A stretch of 64,000 nt of DNA from NCBI RefSeq assembly GCF_964355755.1, contig NC_092672.1, forward strand, positions 31,680,501-31,744,500, in the 5' to 3' direction. This DNA is from Antedon mediterranea. Lineage: Eukaryota; Echinodermata; Crinoidea; Comatulida; Antedonidae. The translations under genes and the position numbers were made by a program. How positions within the stretch are numbered: position 1 is the stretch's first letter; every line of letters begins with the position of its first letter. Below, one piece after another: positions 49,401-54,082 of this stretch. The notes beneath the pieces were generated by a model, which saw only the letters and a program-made list of their open reading frames with translations, was not told where the DNA came from and ran no database searches.

Positions 49401-51733
49401 ATTTTTAAAGTGTTCATATTCTTTGAAAATATAAACGTTACTTCAGATGTTCATTGCTGATGCTAACGAAAAATAAGTGAGGTTATTATCATTGTTTTAT
49501 AACAATAGAAATGTTAAACACGGAGCCATCTTTTAAGGCAATCTCTATAAAATCCCCCCAAATTTGTGCCCTGGCTCTCTGGGACTATATTCAGCCATGC
49601 AATACATTTTTTTAAAAACAAAAGATCAGTGTAAAAAAGATGTTAGTAAATCATTCTTGATTCAAATATTATAATTTAAGTGCTATATGTAAGAGACCAT
49701 TTCAGTCTCTTTCAGTTAATGTCAGTCGACAGAGGAGTGAGTTGTCTATAATCTGAGCAAATATTTCATTGGAATAACTAGTACATAGATTCTCATGCAA
49801 TTGCATAAAAATACTTAATTATTGGATTATCAAAAACATATTTAAAAAGATTATATAATTAATTAAGAAAATATTTTAAATATAGAAGAAAACTTAAATC
49901 TATAAACAATAGTGACTGTGAGCTTAACCATTACTAAAATCTTTTAAACTTCAATCAAAACAGAGAGATACACCTTCCACATTTCCATCAGTTATTTTTA
50001 CTTAATTTAATTAGCATTTGTTATGTGTTAGAAGACAAATTTGAATGGATATATTCCAAAAAACAATCAAGAAAAGGTAAACTTCATTGGTCATTGACTC
50101 TGGTATCAATTGTAATGTAACATTTCCCAGATAAACAGCAACGCATCATTGACGAGAACTGCAATTGGCCCAATTGTACAGACCTATATATTTGCCTCTT
50201 TCTGGCACTGGGATGAGTAGAATTACAATATTTCCTTTTTATAAATTATAGCTATCAAATATAAACAAAACAGGATATATTAGTTTATGGGAAAAAGACT
50301 ACTCATAAAACTGAAGTACTTCAAAGAAGAAAAACAGGGAGACTTGTCTACACGCAAAGATCTTTTTCCCATGATTCGTAATCACTACTCTGTAAAAGTA
50401 AACTTTTCACTCTTTTTTGAATAATTGATGCTATGGGTAAAATTTCAGCATTTAATTTTTGTTGTGGTTGACAGGTAAGCAAACAGAATAGGATTGATGT
50501 TCGACTAGTCCATTTTGGGAAGATCTTGCTTCTCGGACTCCTTGCTGTTTCTAAAAAAACGGTTTGAGTTTTACAAGCAATTTGAGGACCTTAAAGCAAC
50601 ATTGTGAAATGATTTCAGTTACACTGCATAGCTCCCTCTAGAGGACACATTGAACTATACGTTTAAAATCATAAAAGAAAGTTTCTAAACTAAAAACTTG
50701 TTAATTATTTAAGTATTTCTAAGCATAAATTATTAATTTAATATTTAACTATGATATACAGGTCAAATATAACTAGGCCATAGTATCCAGTCAACTTGTG
50801 TAAATTCAAATTCCTTTTCTTCTTTAGAAGATCATTTCAAAAGTGTTTAATTCCAAATTCTATGAAAGTTATTAAATAAAAAAAGTCCATAACAATATGT
50901 TTTCATTCAGCATGCTAGCTTTTCCCCTTGCTCCACTAACATGCAAATTTAAGACATGCTAAGTGAAACATACATACCAACACATGTTCGGCCATCGGCA
51001 TGTAATTTCTGCCCTTCTGGGCACTCACACTGGTAGCCTCCAAAGGTATTTGTACAAGTGTCTGAACAACCACCATTGTTGATCTCGCATTCATCAATAT
51101 CTAAACAAAGAGGCAATAAATATTTTAAAATTTTATTTGAAGTAACCTTTTTTCAATGTTCATAGCCATTAGCATACAGTAGTAACTCACCACTGATAAG
51201 ATGGATAAACTATGTCATGCTTAAAACCAGGTCTCAATTAAGGCTTAAGGTCTGTCTATACTATCAAACTTTGTCACACAAAATGTGCGATGTGCCCAAA
51301 TATAGTAGTAATATGTCCAAATATGGTAGTGATATGACATTATCATAGTCATATATGGGCACATCACATTTTTTTGTCACATTATGTCTGATAGAGCATA
51401 AGGTGTACAATGAGCGAGTTACAGTCATGGTCAAGATTAAATCCTGGAGTTACAGTTCCACTACACGGGCCTAAAATGTACAAAGTACTGAGTTTCTACT
51501 GATGTCCTATCTGTTGCATTATTTATAATTTTCAAGGGGGAGGAAGAGGTGGCCTGGGCTGGCTTGACCTGGGCTGACTTGGCCCTCCTTGAATCCACTT
51601 ATCCACTTACCAATACAAGAAACTCCATCTGATGCCAATTCATGACCAGGTGTACATTTACAATAGAAGCTGCCAATAGTATTGCTACATGACCCTTGAC
51701 ATCCGCCGTTGTTAAATAAACACTCATTCGTAT
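10356..51733 (-). CDS. MEGF6: MEGF6 orthologue, secreted multi-EGF protein, 35 exons seen, 5' end missing
   Basis: Large extracellular protein of the MEGF6 family; little is firmly known of its role. The 35 exons (listed singly below) join in frame to about 1514 residues plus stop; human MEGF6 is about 1541 with a signal peptide and EMI domain, which are not found here and should lie beyond 64000. Order: nine calcium-binding-type EGF exons (51733 to 43373), an acidic linker (42892-42770), 24 laminin-type EGF exons (42048 to 11788) and a short polar tail without membrane segment (10471-10356). The lack of a transmembrane helix separates it from MEGF10/11. Every internal border is phase 1. Repeat-specific length changes match human MEGF6 at the same ordinal positions (repeats 4, 5 and 6). 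A TRIM-NHL gene is nested in the intron after laminin-type repeat 3. No stop or frameshift was seen. Confidence 0.92.
10578..10712. mobile_element. short MITE with AGCTTTCGA inverted ends
   Basis: 135 bp with ends GAGAGCTTTCGA / TCGAAAGCTCCC, flanked by TTA and TAA. Lies in the last MEGF6 intron and carries a perfect TGACCTTTGACCT motif at 10596-10608. Confidence 0.7.
10955..11160 (+). repeat. 5S-rRNA-derived SINE (SINE3-like)
   Basis: About 119 nt (10955-11073) follow the 5S rRNA consensus: ATTACCACGTT, GATCACCGAAGTTAAGCAAC, GGGCCTGGTTAG, CTTGGATGGGAGACC and GGGTGCTGTA. The internal-promoter boxes are conserved but the ends are diverged. The body that follows (CAGCCAAAGGTGCTTTATAC) recurs inverted near 41010-41062. 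That makes a SINE more likely than a true 5S gene. Confidence 0.85.
11590..11745. repeat. dispersed GGACACC-type repeat
   Basis: Shares ACACCTCTATTCAAGGGA, CAATATAGGTTTAACC and related phrases with copies near 240-370, 1133-1270, 22150-22390, 34870-34960 and 37680-37840. Lies in an intron. Confidence 0.6.
11788..11916 (-). CDS. MEGF6: MEGF6 laminin-type EGF repeat 24
   Basis: 129 nt, phase 1-1; [10 protein letters not shown] start and IGPTCEK end, eight cysteines. Confidence 0.92.
12342..12470 (-). CDS. MEGF6: MEGF6 laminin-type EGF repeat 23
   Basis: 129 nt; [11 protein letters not shown] ... [13 protein letters not shown], eight cysteines. Confidence 0.92.
12812..12940 (-). CDS. MEGF6: MEGF6 laminin-type EGF repeat 22
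   Basis: 129 nt; [16 protein letters not shown] ... [10 protein letters not shown]. Confidence 0.93.
13040..13260 (+). repeat. tRNA-derived SINE, family C, copy 1
   Basis: Box-B-like GGGTTCAATTAGACC, then a body ending GGCGCTATATAAATCCAGGA and ATT repeats. A reverse copy lies at 44600-44880. Confidence 0.65.
13725..13853 (-). CDS. MEGF6: MEGF6 laminin-type EGF repeat 21 (one extra cysteine)
   Basis: 129 nt; [10 protein letters not shown] ... [10 protein letters not shown]. The usual GxC.C is GCCMC, giving nine cysteines, an odd number. Confidence 0.92.
14164..15864. mobile_element. 1.7 kb Harbinger-like DNA element
   Basis: Perfect 30 bp terminal inverted repeats (14164-14193 and 15835-15864, beginning GGCGTCATCTACAAATTATT) are flanked by TAA on both sides (14161-14163 and 15865-15867). 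A TAA/TTA duplication and GG-start termini fit PIF/Harbinger. Subterminal CAGACGCG motifs occur at both ends. The interior has small reading frames (longest 15006-15356, 116 codons) that I do not recognise as transposase, so it is probably non-autonomous. Lies between MEGF6 repeats 20 and 21. Confidence 0.8.
15872..15990 (+). repeat. tRNA-derived SINE, family A, copy 2
   Basis: Reads CACTGTAGGTTAGTGGTTGA, GGTTCAATTCCTGTC and TTATATGAGACTTGGTTTA, directly beside the Harbinger-like element. Confidence 0.65.
16135..16263 (-). CDS. MEGF6: MEGF6 laminin-type EGF repeat 20 (two cysteines lost)
   Basis: 129 nt; [20 protein letters not shown], then QLDALSGIC. The third and fifth canonical cysteines are replaced (Arg and Leu), leaving six. 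Confidence 0.92.
16369..16498. mobile_element. MITE family M1, copy 3
   Basis: Ends AAGCTTTGTCTACACTATCG / GATAATGTATACAAAGCTT around the shared core. Confidence 0.85.
16573..16701 (-). CDS. MEGF6: MEGF6 laminin-type EGF repeat 19
   Basis: 129 nt; [16 protein letters not shown] ... [10 protein letters not shown]. Confidence 0.92.
17085..17213 (-). CDS. MEGF6: MEGF6 laminin-type EGF repeat 18
   Basis: 129 nt; [16 protein letters not shown] ... [10 protein letters not shown]. Confidence 0.93.
17336..17464 (-). CDS. MEGF6: MEGF6 laminin-type EGF repeat 17
   Basis: 129 nt; [16 protein letters not shown] ... [10 protein letters not shown]. Confidence 0.92.
17521..17670. mobile_element. MITE family M1, copy 4
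   Basis: Left end truncated at TCTATCAAACTAGTTTGAC; right end intact. The GGTAGTGATATG core is doubled. Confidence 0.8.
17771..17899 (-). CDS. MEGF6: MEGF6 laminin-type EGF repeat 16
   Basis: 129 nt; [16 protein letters not shown] ... [10 protein letters not shown]. Confidence 0.93.
18116..18244 (-). CDS. MEGF6: MEGF6 laminin-type EGF repeat 15
   Basis: 129 nt; [16 protein letters not shown] ... [10 protein letters not shown]. Confidence 0.93.
18388..18516 (-). CDS. MEGF6: MEGF6 laminin-type EGF repeat 14
   Basis: 129 nt; [16 protein letters not shown] ... [10 protein letters not shown]. The intron to repeat 15 is only 143 bp. Confidence 0.92.
18884..19012 (-). CDS. MEGF6: MEGF6 laminin-type EGF repeat 13
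   Basis: 129 nt; [16 protein letters not shown] ... [10 protein letters not shown]. Confidence 0.92.
19262..19390 (-). CDS. MEGF6: MEGF6 laminin-type EGF repeat 12
   Basis: 129 nt; [16 protein letters not shown] ... [10 protein letters not shown]. Confidence 0.92.
19472..19905 (+). repeat. tRNA-derived SINE, family A, copy 3 (long)
   Basis: Starts GTAGCTTGGTGGTTAACATG, has AGGGTTCAATCTT and CAAATGAGACTTGG, and ends CTGTTGGATGCATATGAAAT with an A-rich tail; about 200 bp of extra body sequence lies between. Confidence 0.7.
19921..20049 (-). CDS. MEGF6: MEGF6 laminin-type EGF repeat 11
   Basis: 129 nt; [16 protein letters not shown] ... [10 protein letters not shown]. Confidence 0.92.
20118..20262. 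mobile_element. MITE family M1, copy 5
   Basis: Complete 145 bp copy, ends AAGCTACATCTACACTATCA / TGATAGTGTAGACAGAGCT. Confidence 0.85.
20313..20441 (-). CDS. MEGF6: MEGF6 laminin-type EGF repeat 10
   Basis: 129 nt; [16 protein letters not shown] ... [10 protein letters not shown]. Confidence 0.92.
20557..20685 (-). CDS. MEGF6: MEGF6 laminin-type EGF repeat 9
   Basis: 129 nt; [16 protein letters not shown] ... [10 protein letters not shown]. The intron to repeat 10 is 115 bp, the shortest in the gene. Confidence 0.92.
20780..21080 (+). mobile_element. LINE 3'-end remnant
   Basis: The plus strand reads [20 protein letters not shown], the conserved C-terminal pattern of non-LTR retrotransposon ORF2, then a decayed 3' region with GACCTCATGGGAGACCAGTA. 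Confidence 0.6.
21208..21336 (-). CDS. MEGF6: MEGF6 laminin-type EGF repeat 8
   Basis: 129 nt; [16 protein letters not shown] ... [10 protein letters not shown]. Confidence 0.92.
21425..21569. mobile_element. MITE family M1, copy 6
   Basis: Complete 145 bp copy between MEGF6 repeats 7 and 8. Confidence 0.85.
21858..21986 (-). CDS. MEGF6: MEGF6 laminin-type EGF repeat 7
   Basis: 129 nt; [16 protein letters not shown] ... [10 protein letters not shown]. The Trp in LWGVGC matches the RWGLGC of human repeat 7 (recalled). Confidence 0.93.
22391..22527. repeat. 34 bp tandem array, 4 units
   Basis: Units begin ACCTGAATAGTGGTGTCC; units 1 and 3 continue TTAAG, units 2 and 4 CTAAG. Ends 28 bp from the donor side of MEGF6 repeat 6. 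Confidence 0.9.
22555..22680 (-). CDS. MEGF6: MEGF6 laminin-type EGF repeat 6 (one codon short)
   Basis: 126 nt; [20 protein letters not shown] then [10 protein letters not shown]. The C4-C5 loop is shortened, as in human repeat 6. Confidence 0.92.
23109..23247. mobile_element. MITE family M1, copy 7
   Basis: Left end intact, right end partly deleted (TTGGTAGTGTAGACAGA). Confidence 0.8.
24221..24511. repeat. 30 bp tandem array, about 10 units
   Basis: Unit CTTAACATGTATTCACACAG + TGATTTTGAC with point changes and one short unit. Because 30 is a multiple of three, several frames stay open; these ORFs are not genes. Confidence 0.92.
24515..24635. mobile_element. MITE family M1, copy 8
   Basis: Directly abuts the 30 bp array; internal deletion of about 24 bp in the right half. 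Confidence 0.8.
25479..25613 (-). CDS. MEGF6: MEGF6 laminin-type EGF repeat 5 (two codons long)
   Basis: 135 nt; [16 protein letters not shown] ... [15 protein letters not shown]. The insert between the sixth and seventh cysteines (CRRQC) matches CGKRC of human repeat 5. Confidence 0.93.
25926..26070. mobile_element. MITE family M1, copy 9
   Basis: Left terminus lost (starts AACTTTATGTGAC); right end intact, 54 bp from MEGF6 repeat 4. Confidence 0.8.
26125..26259 (-). CDS. MEGF6: MEGF6 laminin-type EGF repeat 4 (two codons long)
   Basis: 135 nt; [20 protein letters not shown] then [13 protein letters not shown]. The longer C4-C5 loop matches human repeat 4. Confidence 0.93.
26260..30617. 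other. MEGF6 intron, part before the nested gene
   Basis: 4.4 kb of AT-rich DNA. No exon found. It must include the promoter and 5' UTR of the TRIM-NHL gene; a GC-richer stretch at about 29960-30070 (TGACGGTCACGGATGAGAGA) is the least unlikely start region, which is only a guess. Confidence 0.5.
30618..33506 (+). CDS. TRIM-NHL protein, intronless, nested in a MEGF6 intron
   Basis: 962 residues in one uninterrupted exon. Domains in order: RING C3HC4 at about 20-64 (C20, C23, C39, H41, C44, C47, C61, C64); B-box 1 at about 139-178 ([17 protein letters not shown]); B-box 2 at about 192-235 ([13 protein letters not shown]); coiled coil at about 240-390; filamin-type immunoglobulin domain at about 414-510; a second filamin-like segment at about 518-605; NHL beta-propeller at about 607-870 ([51 protein letters not shown]). 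A low-complexity tail follows. The family acts as E3 ubiquitin ligases and RNA or protein binders in the cytoplasm (family knowledge); the substrate here is unknown. The layout is nearest TRIM2/3/71, but I cannot assign one-to-one orthology. The lack of introns suggests a retrogene or a lineage-specific expansion. ATG at 30618 is followed at once by the RING domain. Confidence 0.92.
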   Translation: MSRILKPVPERKGINPYLECDSCNTQYEIGKKMIKTLPCRHTVCRHCVAAVTNDGKRPFVCPRCRHTSESHLRRPNSQELLHQASLAREKSLSNRSLQRQLSQSSISRLDSVPHNVDVNHMIDRYEGERKDILGEAPTCESCDRRAHSTAWCSSCAIFLCRYCIYAHKHLKSLSGHKLYALRDSASNHGRSVYCEKHNTQSMTLFCKAVDCQIPLCNVCVTESHSTSNHDIVELSHVAKEHRKELEKLVDTMVGKEESLLKFVQNAQKMLHEFNTNTMRVERDMKEFFDNCHRVLYEREKHLSEQLSTTTHDMTLQIRTQKENVEKIVNRIDSTYQITQHALQGTDDVEVAQVRNQMKITLRNMRTTLDELSSMNVNIQPLANSYVKFKWDHNTSWESYKEIVRKLGELDASNTAPCLTKVTLNPAFAGQECHLLVQTVDYNIRPKLAGGDKISVTILSSEGKSLVTTIMDKKNGLYEVLYVPPAPGNYELMVNVLDQTVARKDVPLTIHVGALRHTKFPALVGEPSKVLFETFNSKDSLQHIISKAQVTTELHDPRGNLVPINMHYDDNGKFEIMFTPLVIGDHHLTLLIIGNPIRNNPLIIAVHQKIGTQGARPGQFNCLTSLALSPKHHRDVFVADTMWNQRIQRITTKGVYNESYMVPYKDFSLINFDDAGNLYILFLNQKRLFTYGLGSESTLQLRYHSSLPQLQFPHGMAVNSLGQVLISDIGAHCIFVFLQTGSMVKQIGKEGKNRGEFKFPTDICLNLQDQVFVCDMDNRRVQHLDSQGRSMAIFGSETNLKQPTAVALSTEGYLLVLDRSDLSVVVFFLHSGGVVNRIDTNSVASADRLLALHDGYFLKTDNTNHCLQKFKYVEDMGWQSEDETVGHLRAGTPYSMQNGYPSSQYGTYNGSLEEQHRNHTSHYSQPTNERAMNERAMNGPLASSHYSYRHDKSSNSRYGDPRH
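33507..35913. other. MEGF6 intron, part after the nested gene
   Basis: Includes the TRIM-NHL 3' UTR (an AATAAA at about 33925 may end it) and an inverted-repeat element at 34419. No further gene. Confidence 0.55.
34419..34756. mobile_element. 338 bp MITE, family M2
   Basis: Long inverted ends: ATTTACACTATAGGGTGTTA / ATAGTGTAAAT, with GATCGATGATAAATAGATAA mirrored by TTATCTATTTATCATTGATC further in. Confidence 0.75.
35914..36042 (-). CDS. MEGF6: MEGF6 laminin-type EGF repeat 3
   Basis: 129 nt; [20 protein letters not shown] then [11 protein letters not shown]. Separated from repeat 4 by the 9.65 kb intron with the nested TRIM-NHL gene. Confidence 0.92.
39460..39665. repeat. degenerate minisatellite, CCAGGG-type units of about 22-26 bp
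   Basis: Recurring ATTATTCCAGCCAGGGG, TATCCAGGGCG, CACCCAGGGTC and CATTCAGGGGC phrases. Confidence 0.65.
41007..41062 (-). repeat. fragment of the 5S-derived SINE body
   Basis: Reverse strand reads CAGCCAAAGGTGCTTTAAAC and GTGGCTTAATCGTCATTCA, matching 11116-11160; no 5S head is attached. Confidence 0.7.
41218..41346 (-). CDS. MEGF6: MEGF6 laminin-type EGF repeat 2
   Basis: 129 nt; [20 protein letters not shown] then [11 protein letters not shown]. Confidence 0.92.
41905..42048 (-). CDS. MEGF6: MEGF6 EGF repeat 1 of the laminin-type array
   Basis: 144 nt; [20 protein letters not shown] then [15 protein letters not shown]. Longer than the others, as is the first repeat of human MEGF6. Confidence 0.92.
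42770..42892 (-). CDS. MEGF6: MEGF6 acidic linker exon
   Basis: 123 nt, phase 1-1, no cysteine; reads [20 protein letters not shown], then a Glu/Phe-rich stretch ([14 protein letters not shown]). It sits where human MEGF6 has an acidic non-EGF linker between its two EGF blocks. Confidence 0.82.
43373..43495 (-). CDS. MEGF6: MEGF6 calcium-binding EGF 9
   Basis: 123 nt; [16 protein letters not shown] ... [11 protein letters not shown] ... DGKTC. The DVDEC start is a calcium-site signature. Confidence 0.93.
43565..43680 (-). repeat. dispersed repeat D1, copy 1
   Basis: The reverse complement matches 48035-48150 over about 110 bp (ACCCAGGAGCCC, CATGAACAGCCCCAATACAA, TTAGGAGTGCTAAACCAG). Confidence 0.65.
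43795..43985 (+). repeat. tRNA-derived SINE, family A, copy 4
   Basis: GTAGCTTGGTGTTTAACGTG, GTGTTCAATCCTG, CAAATGAGACTTAG and the tail CTGTTGGATGCG. Confidence 0.75.
44266..44397 (-). CDS. MEGF6: MEGF6 calcium-binding EGF 8 (extra cysteines)
   Basis: 132 nt; [19 protein letters not shown] ... [14 protein letters not shown] ... DNCTCS. The paired CC and closing CxC both match human DVDDC repeat (SPCCQQVC ... GCGC, recalled). Confidence 0.93.
44600..44880 (-). repeat. tRNA-derived SINE, family C, copy 2
   Basis: Reverse orientation: ends TCCTGGATTTATATAGCGCC at the left; box-B complement GGATTCGAACCTAGACC near 44836. Immediately beside the 63 bp array. Confidence 0.7.
44876..45165. repeat. 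63 bp tandem array, about 4.6 perfect units
   Basis: Units start at 44876, 44939, 45002, 45065 and 45128 with CTCCTTGTACTAAGTTTCTA; no substitution between copies was seen. Confidence 0.95.
46316..46483 (-). CDS. MEGF6: MEGF6 EGF-like exon 7 (long, atypical)
   Basis: 168 nt; a lead-in [19 protein letters not shown], then [20 protein letters not shown] and GGACEG. Eight cysteines, no DxxEC signature. Acceptor TTTAAAG is a reasonable choice; a different acceptor in the same phase is possible. Confidence 0.82.
46611..46637 (+). promoter_or_regulatory. candidate nuclear-receptor element (two DR1-type motifs)
   Basis: TGGTCAAAGGTCA and AGGTCAAAGGTTA lie two bases apart, giving four half-sites in direct repeat. 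Motif match only; in a 210 bp intron. Confidence 0.35.
46698..46844 (-). CDS. MEGF6: MEGF6 EGF-like exon 6
   Basis: 147 nt; [18 protein letters not shown] then [20 protein letters not shown]. An acceptor three bases upstream (start 46847) also keeps the frame and would add one residue. Confidence 0.87.
46931..47148. repeat. 20 bp tandem array, about 11 units
   Basis: Unit GTGTCAGAGCTGGTGACACA with few changes (GATGACACA in two units); each unit is partly self-complementary. Confidence 0.95.
47757..47879 (-). CDS. MEGF6: MEGF6 calcium-binding EGF 5
   Basis: 123 nt; [20 protein letters not shown] then [11 protein letters not shown]; full calcium-site and hydroxylation-type pattern. Confidence 0.93.
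48035..48150 (+). repeat. dispersed repeat D1, copy 2
   Basis: ACCCAGGGGCCCGGGAGCAT ... TTAGGAGTGCTATACCAG; inverted relative to copy 1. Confidence 0.65.
48308..48430 (-). CDS. MEGF6: MEGF6 EGF-like exon 4
   Basis: 123 nt; [20 protein letters not shown] then [11 protein letters not shown]. Confidence 0.92.
48550..48776. mobile_element. fold-back element (long hairpin)
   Basis: Two arms of about 105-110 bp, nearly complementary along their full length, meet at a loop of a few bases near 48660. Arm phrases: ACCTGACTGACAGTTTCAGT and ACTGTCAGTCAGGT; CTATTTTGA and TCAAAATAG. In the intron between MEGF6 EGF exons 3 and 4. Confidence 0.9.
48876..49130 (+). repeat. polypurine tract, GAATGGGAGAGG-type
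   Basis: About 250 bp of almost pure A/G broken by single T bases, with recurring GAATGGGAGAGGGAA units. In the transcript (minus) it is a polypyrimidine tract starting about 28 nt after the donor of EGF exon 3. Confidence 0.9.
49158..49283 (-). CDS. MEGF6: MEGF6 EGF-like exon 3
   Basis: 126 nt; [20 protein letters not shown] then [12 protein letters not shown]. Confidence 0.92.
49284..50977. other. 1.7 kb MEGF6 intron
   Basis: No gene. About 49460-49545 resembles 23900-23990 (AAGTGGGGTCATTATCATTG type), a dispersed repeat. Confidence 0.55.
50978..51100 (-). CDS. MEGF6: MEGF6 calcium-binding EGF 2
   Basis: 123 nt; [20 protein letters not shown] then [11 protein letters not shown]. Confidence 0.93.
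51248..51391. mobile_element. MITE family M1, copy 10
   Basis: AAGGTCTGTCTATACTATCA start; right end eroded. Confidence 0.75.
51611..51733 (-). CDS. MEGF6: MEGF6 calcium-binding EGF 1 (first exon seen)
   Basis: 123 nt; [20 protein letters not shown] then [11 protein letters not shown]. Phase 1 acceptor, so more coding exons must lie upstream. Confidence 0.92.
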
Positions 51734-54070
51734 CTGAAATGATAACAATTAAACTCTTCACATTATTCATATACACATCCTTCAGATGAGATGATAAGCC
51801 ATTGGTCCAGTCTTCATAAGGTTCAATACAGAGAATGCCAATTTAATATTTTCCTGAATTCGGAGAACCATAAATAGGAGAAAAAGGACACAATATGCAA
51901 AATAGATAGATGGTTGCTAAATCATACCCTGTTCATTATGACTTTTACACAATGATGCTAAGAGTGTAATATTTGGGACTTTTATTCAAAATAGGAAATG
52001 TACCTCTTAGCCTGAATCATCAGTCAAAGCATGAGCTACAGTATCAAAGTTATATCCTGCTAAATGATAAATCAGGCGCTTAAGGAAAAACCAATTAAAA
52101 TCAATTGTCTAGCCAAAACACAGGTCTATACAGTACATCTATATTGGTATCCAGCAACTAAACATAATAATCTTGAAATTTTAAGACTACCAATCACAAG
52201 TCAACATTACACTTGTATTGACTTTGGGAGTGGTATCGGTTTTATTGTTTTTGCAGTTGCCTTCGAACAGCAGTAAGCAATCAGGAAAAACCTACAGTTA
52301 GTCTGTTGACAATAATTGAGCACTCTCTTACTAATCCTGGTAATAATAAATATAAACATTCTTTAAGGAAACAAAACAAAAGGGTGTTTTATGTAACTGA
52401 AATTTAGATGCAAGCAAATTAAAGACGCGATAACTTTGATGTAAATTTTATTGGTTTTCAATTACTTTTTAATTATAATCATAGTGACTTGTATAAAATA
52501 TTTAAAACTTTTATTCTATTCAAAGGAAGTACCAATTTGTTATTATAATTATATGCATTTCCTTTTTATGCATAATTATTTAGTTTATTTTTAACACCTA
52601 TTTCCATTATGTTGTTGAGAATACATTACATCCCTCCATCTATCTCTTGCACATATGCATTTACTTTCCATTGTGCTGCCAATTCTATGAAAACGCATAT
52701 TAATCTATGAGTGCTGTTTTCATTGGATATTTCAACATTATCCTACACTTCGTGGGTAAGGGCTTATTTTGGTTTATCCAGGTAAGTTGGCACAACAAAA
52801 AATTTGAAGCCAAGTTAATTTTTCTAGTATTAAGTACAAACTTTAAAGATAATCTGTATTCTTCTTTTCATTTTTTCTTTTTTTTCTGTACAACAAGTGT
52901 AACTCTAGGATTTTCTGAAAAAGGATCTAGACCAAAAAAATTTTAAATGGGACTGACGCCTGCAAAATATCAAATGAGCCACACTGGGGCCAGCTAGAAC
53001 CAAGGCCTGGGGACATGACACAACTCAAGGGCTTCACAATCTTGGGACCACTCAAATTTCCATCAAGTCCCACCACGAGACTCAATAAAATATAGCTATT
53101 GGCCTAAAAATACATAAAAAATCTATAAACTTCAATCAATTTGAGTGTAACTGTATAAATCTCAGTCAGGCCTAGGGTTGATTTGGTTTACCTCAATTAA
53201 ACAGTGGGGTAAATTTGACATCACAGTCTACCCTGGAGCCAATAAACCAATAATAGTATATTGTAAATGAATTACATAGCAAAAACCATATAGTTATATC
53301 ATAATTATATTATATTGGCGTACAGTCTACGCCTTAGGTGATAAATACGTCTTCCTTAACTCAGTGAACTTCTACCCATGCAGATGTTTTATGCATCTCT
53401 TTTCTATACTGGTTTCCTAAAGGAATTCATAAGAAAGGGTGTTGATATCATCATACTTCCATGATATTTCAAATTATAACTAATTGTTTTCTCTATTTTG
53501 TAATATTTTTTTAACTTTAGAAACTTTTTCGAAATTGCTTCCTTTACTGTTGGTGTGTGTGTGTGTGTGTCTGTTGATCTATATGTGTTTGTGTATTTAT
53601 ATGTTTACATTTATATATATAAGTATATAATCTTTTTACATGGCTTCCCAACATACAAGTTTCAATTGGATTTTTTTTTTTCCAATTGATCGATATTTTC
53701 TTGGGTTTTTTTGCCTCTTTCATTTTGTATATAACTGAATCATCTTTTTATACATTATGATTTACTGTATTATATCTCTAAAAAAAAAAATATTTATTTA
53801 TAAAATATCAGAAATTATAATGTTTTTTACTCAAATATGAATGAAAGAAATAAATGTTTATTTGAATTTGAATTTGAATTTGAATATCATTGATGTTTTA
53901 TAAATATAGTAGACCATGAGGTCATCTAACTTGTAGCAAATTCTAGTAAACGTAGGAGGTGCTGGTAGTGTACAGCATGTATTATCATCTCTGTGAAACA
54001 TTAAGTTATTGAGAACTACGAATTTCTTGGTAATGTATGGAATAACGCCAGGATCCAGGGCATTGCCATA
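51734..54070. other. MEGF6 upstream intron or flank
   Basis: No exon found on either strand. A TG microsatellite lies at 53552-53570 and a TTTGAA-repeat tail at 53859-53884, the latter probably the 3' end of a retrotransposon remnant. Confidence 0.55.
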
Positions 54071-54082
54071 ATGTGATGTGTC

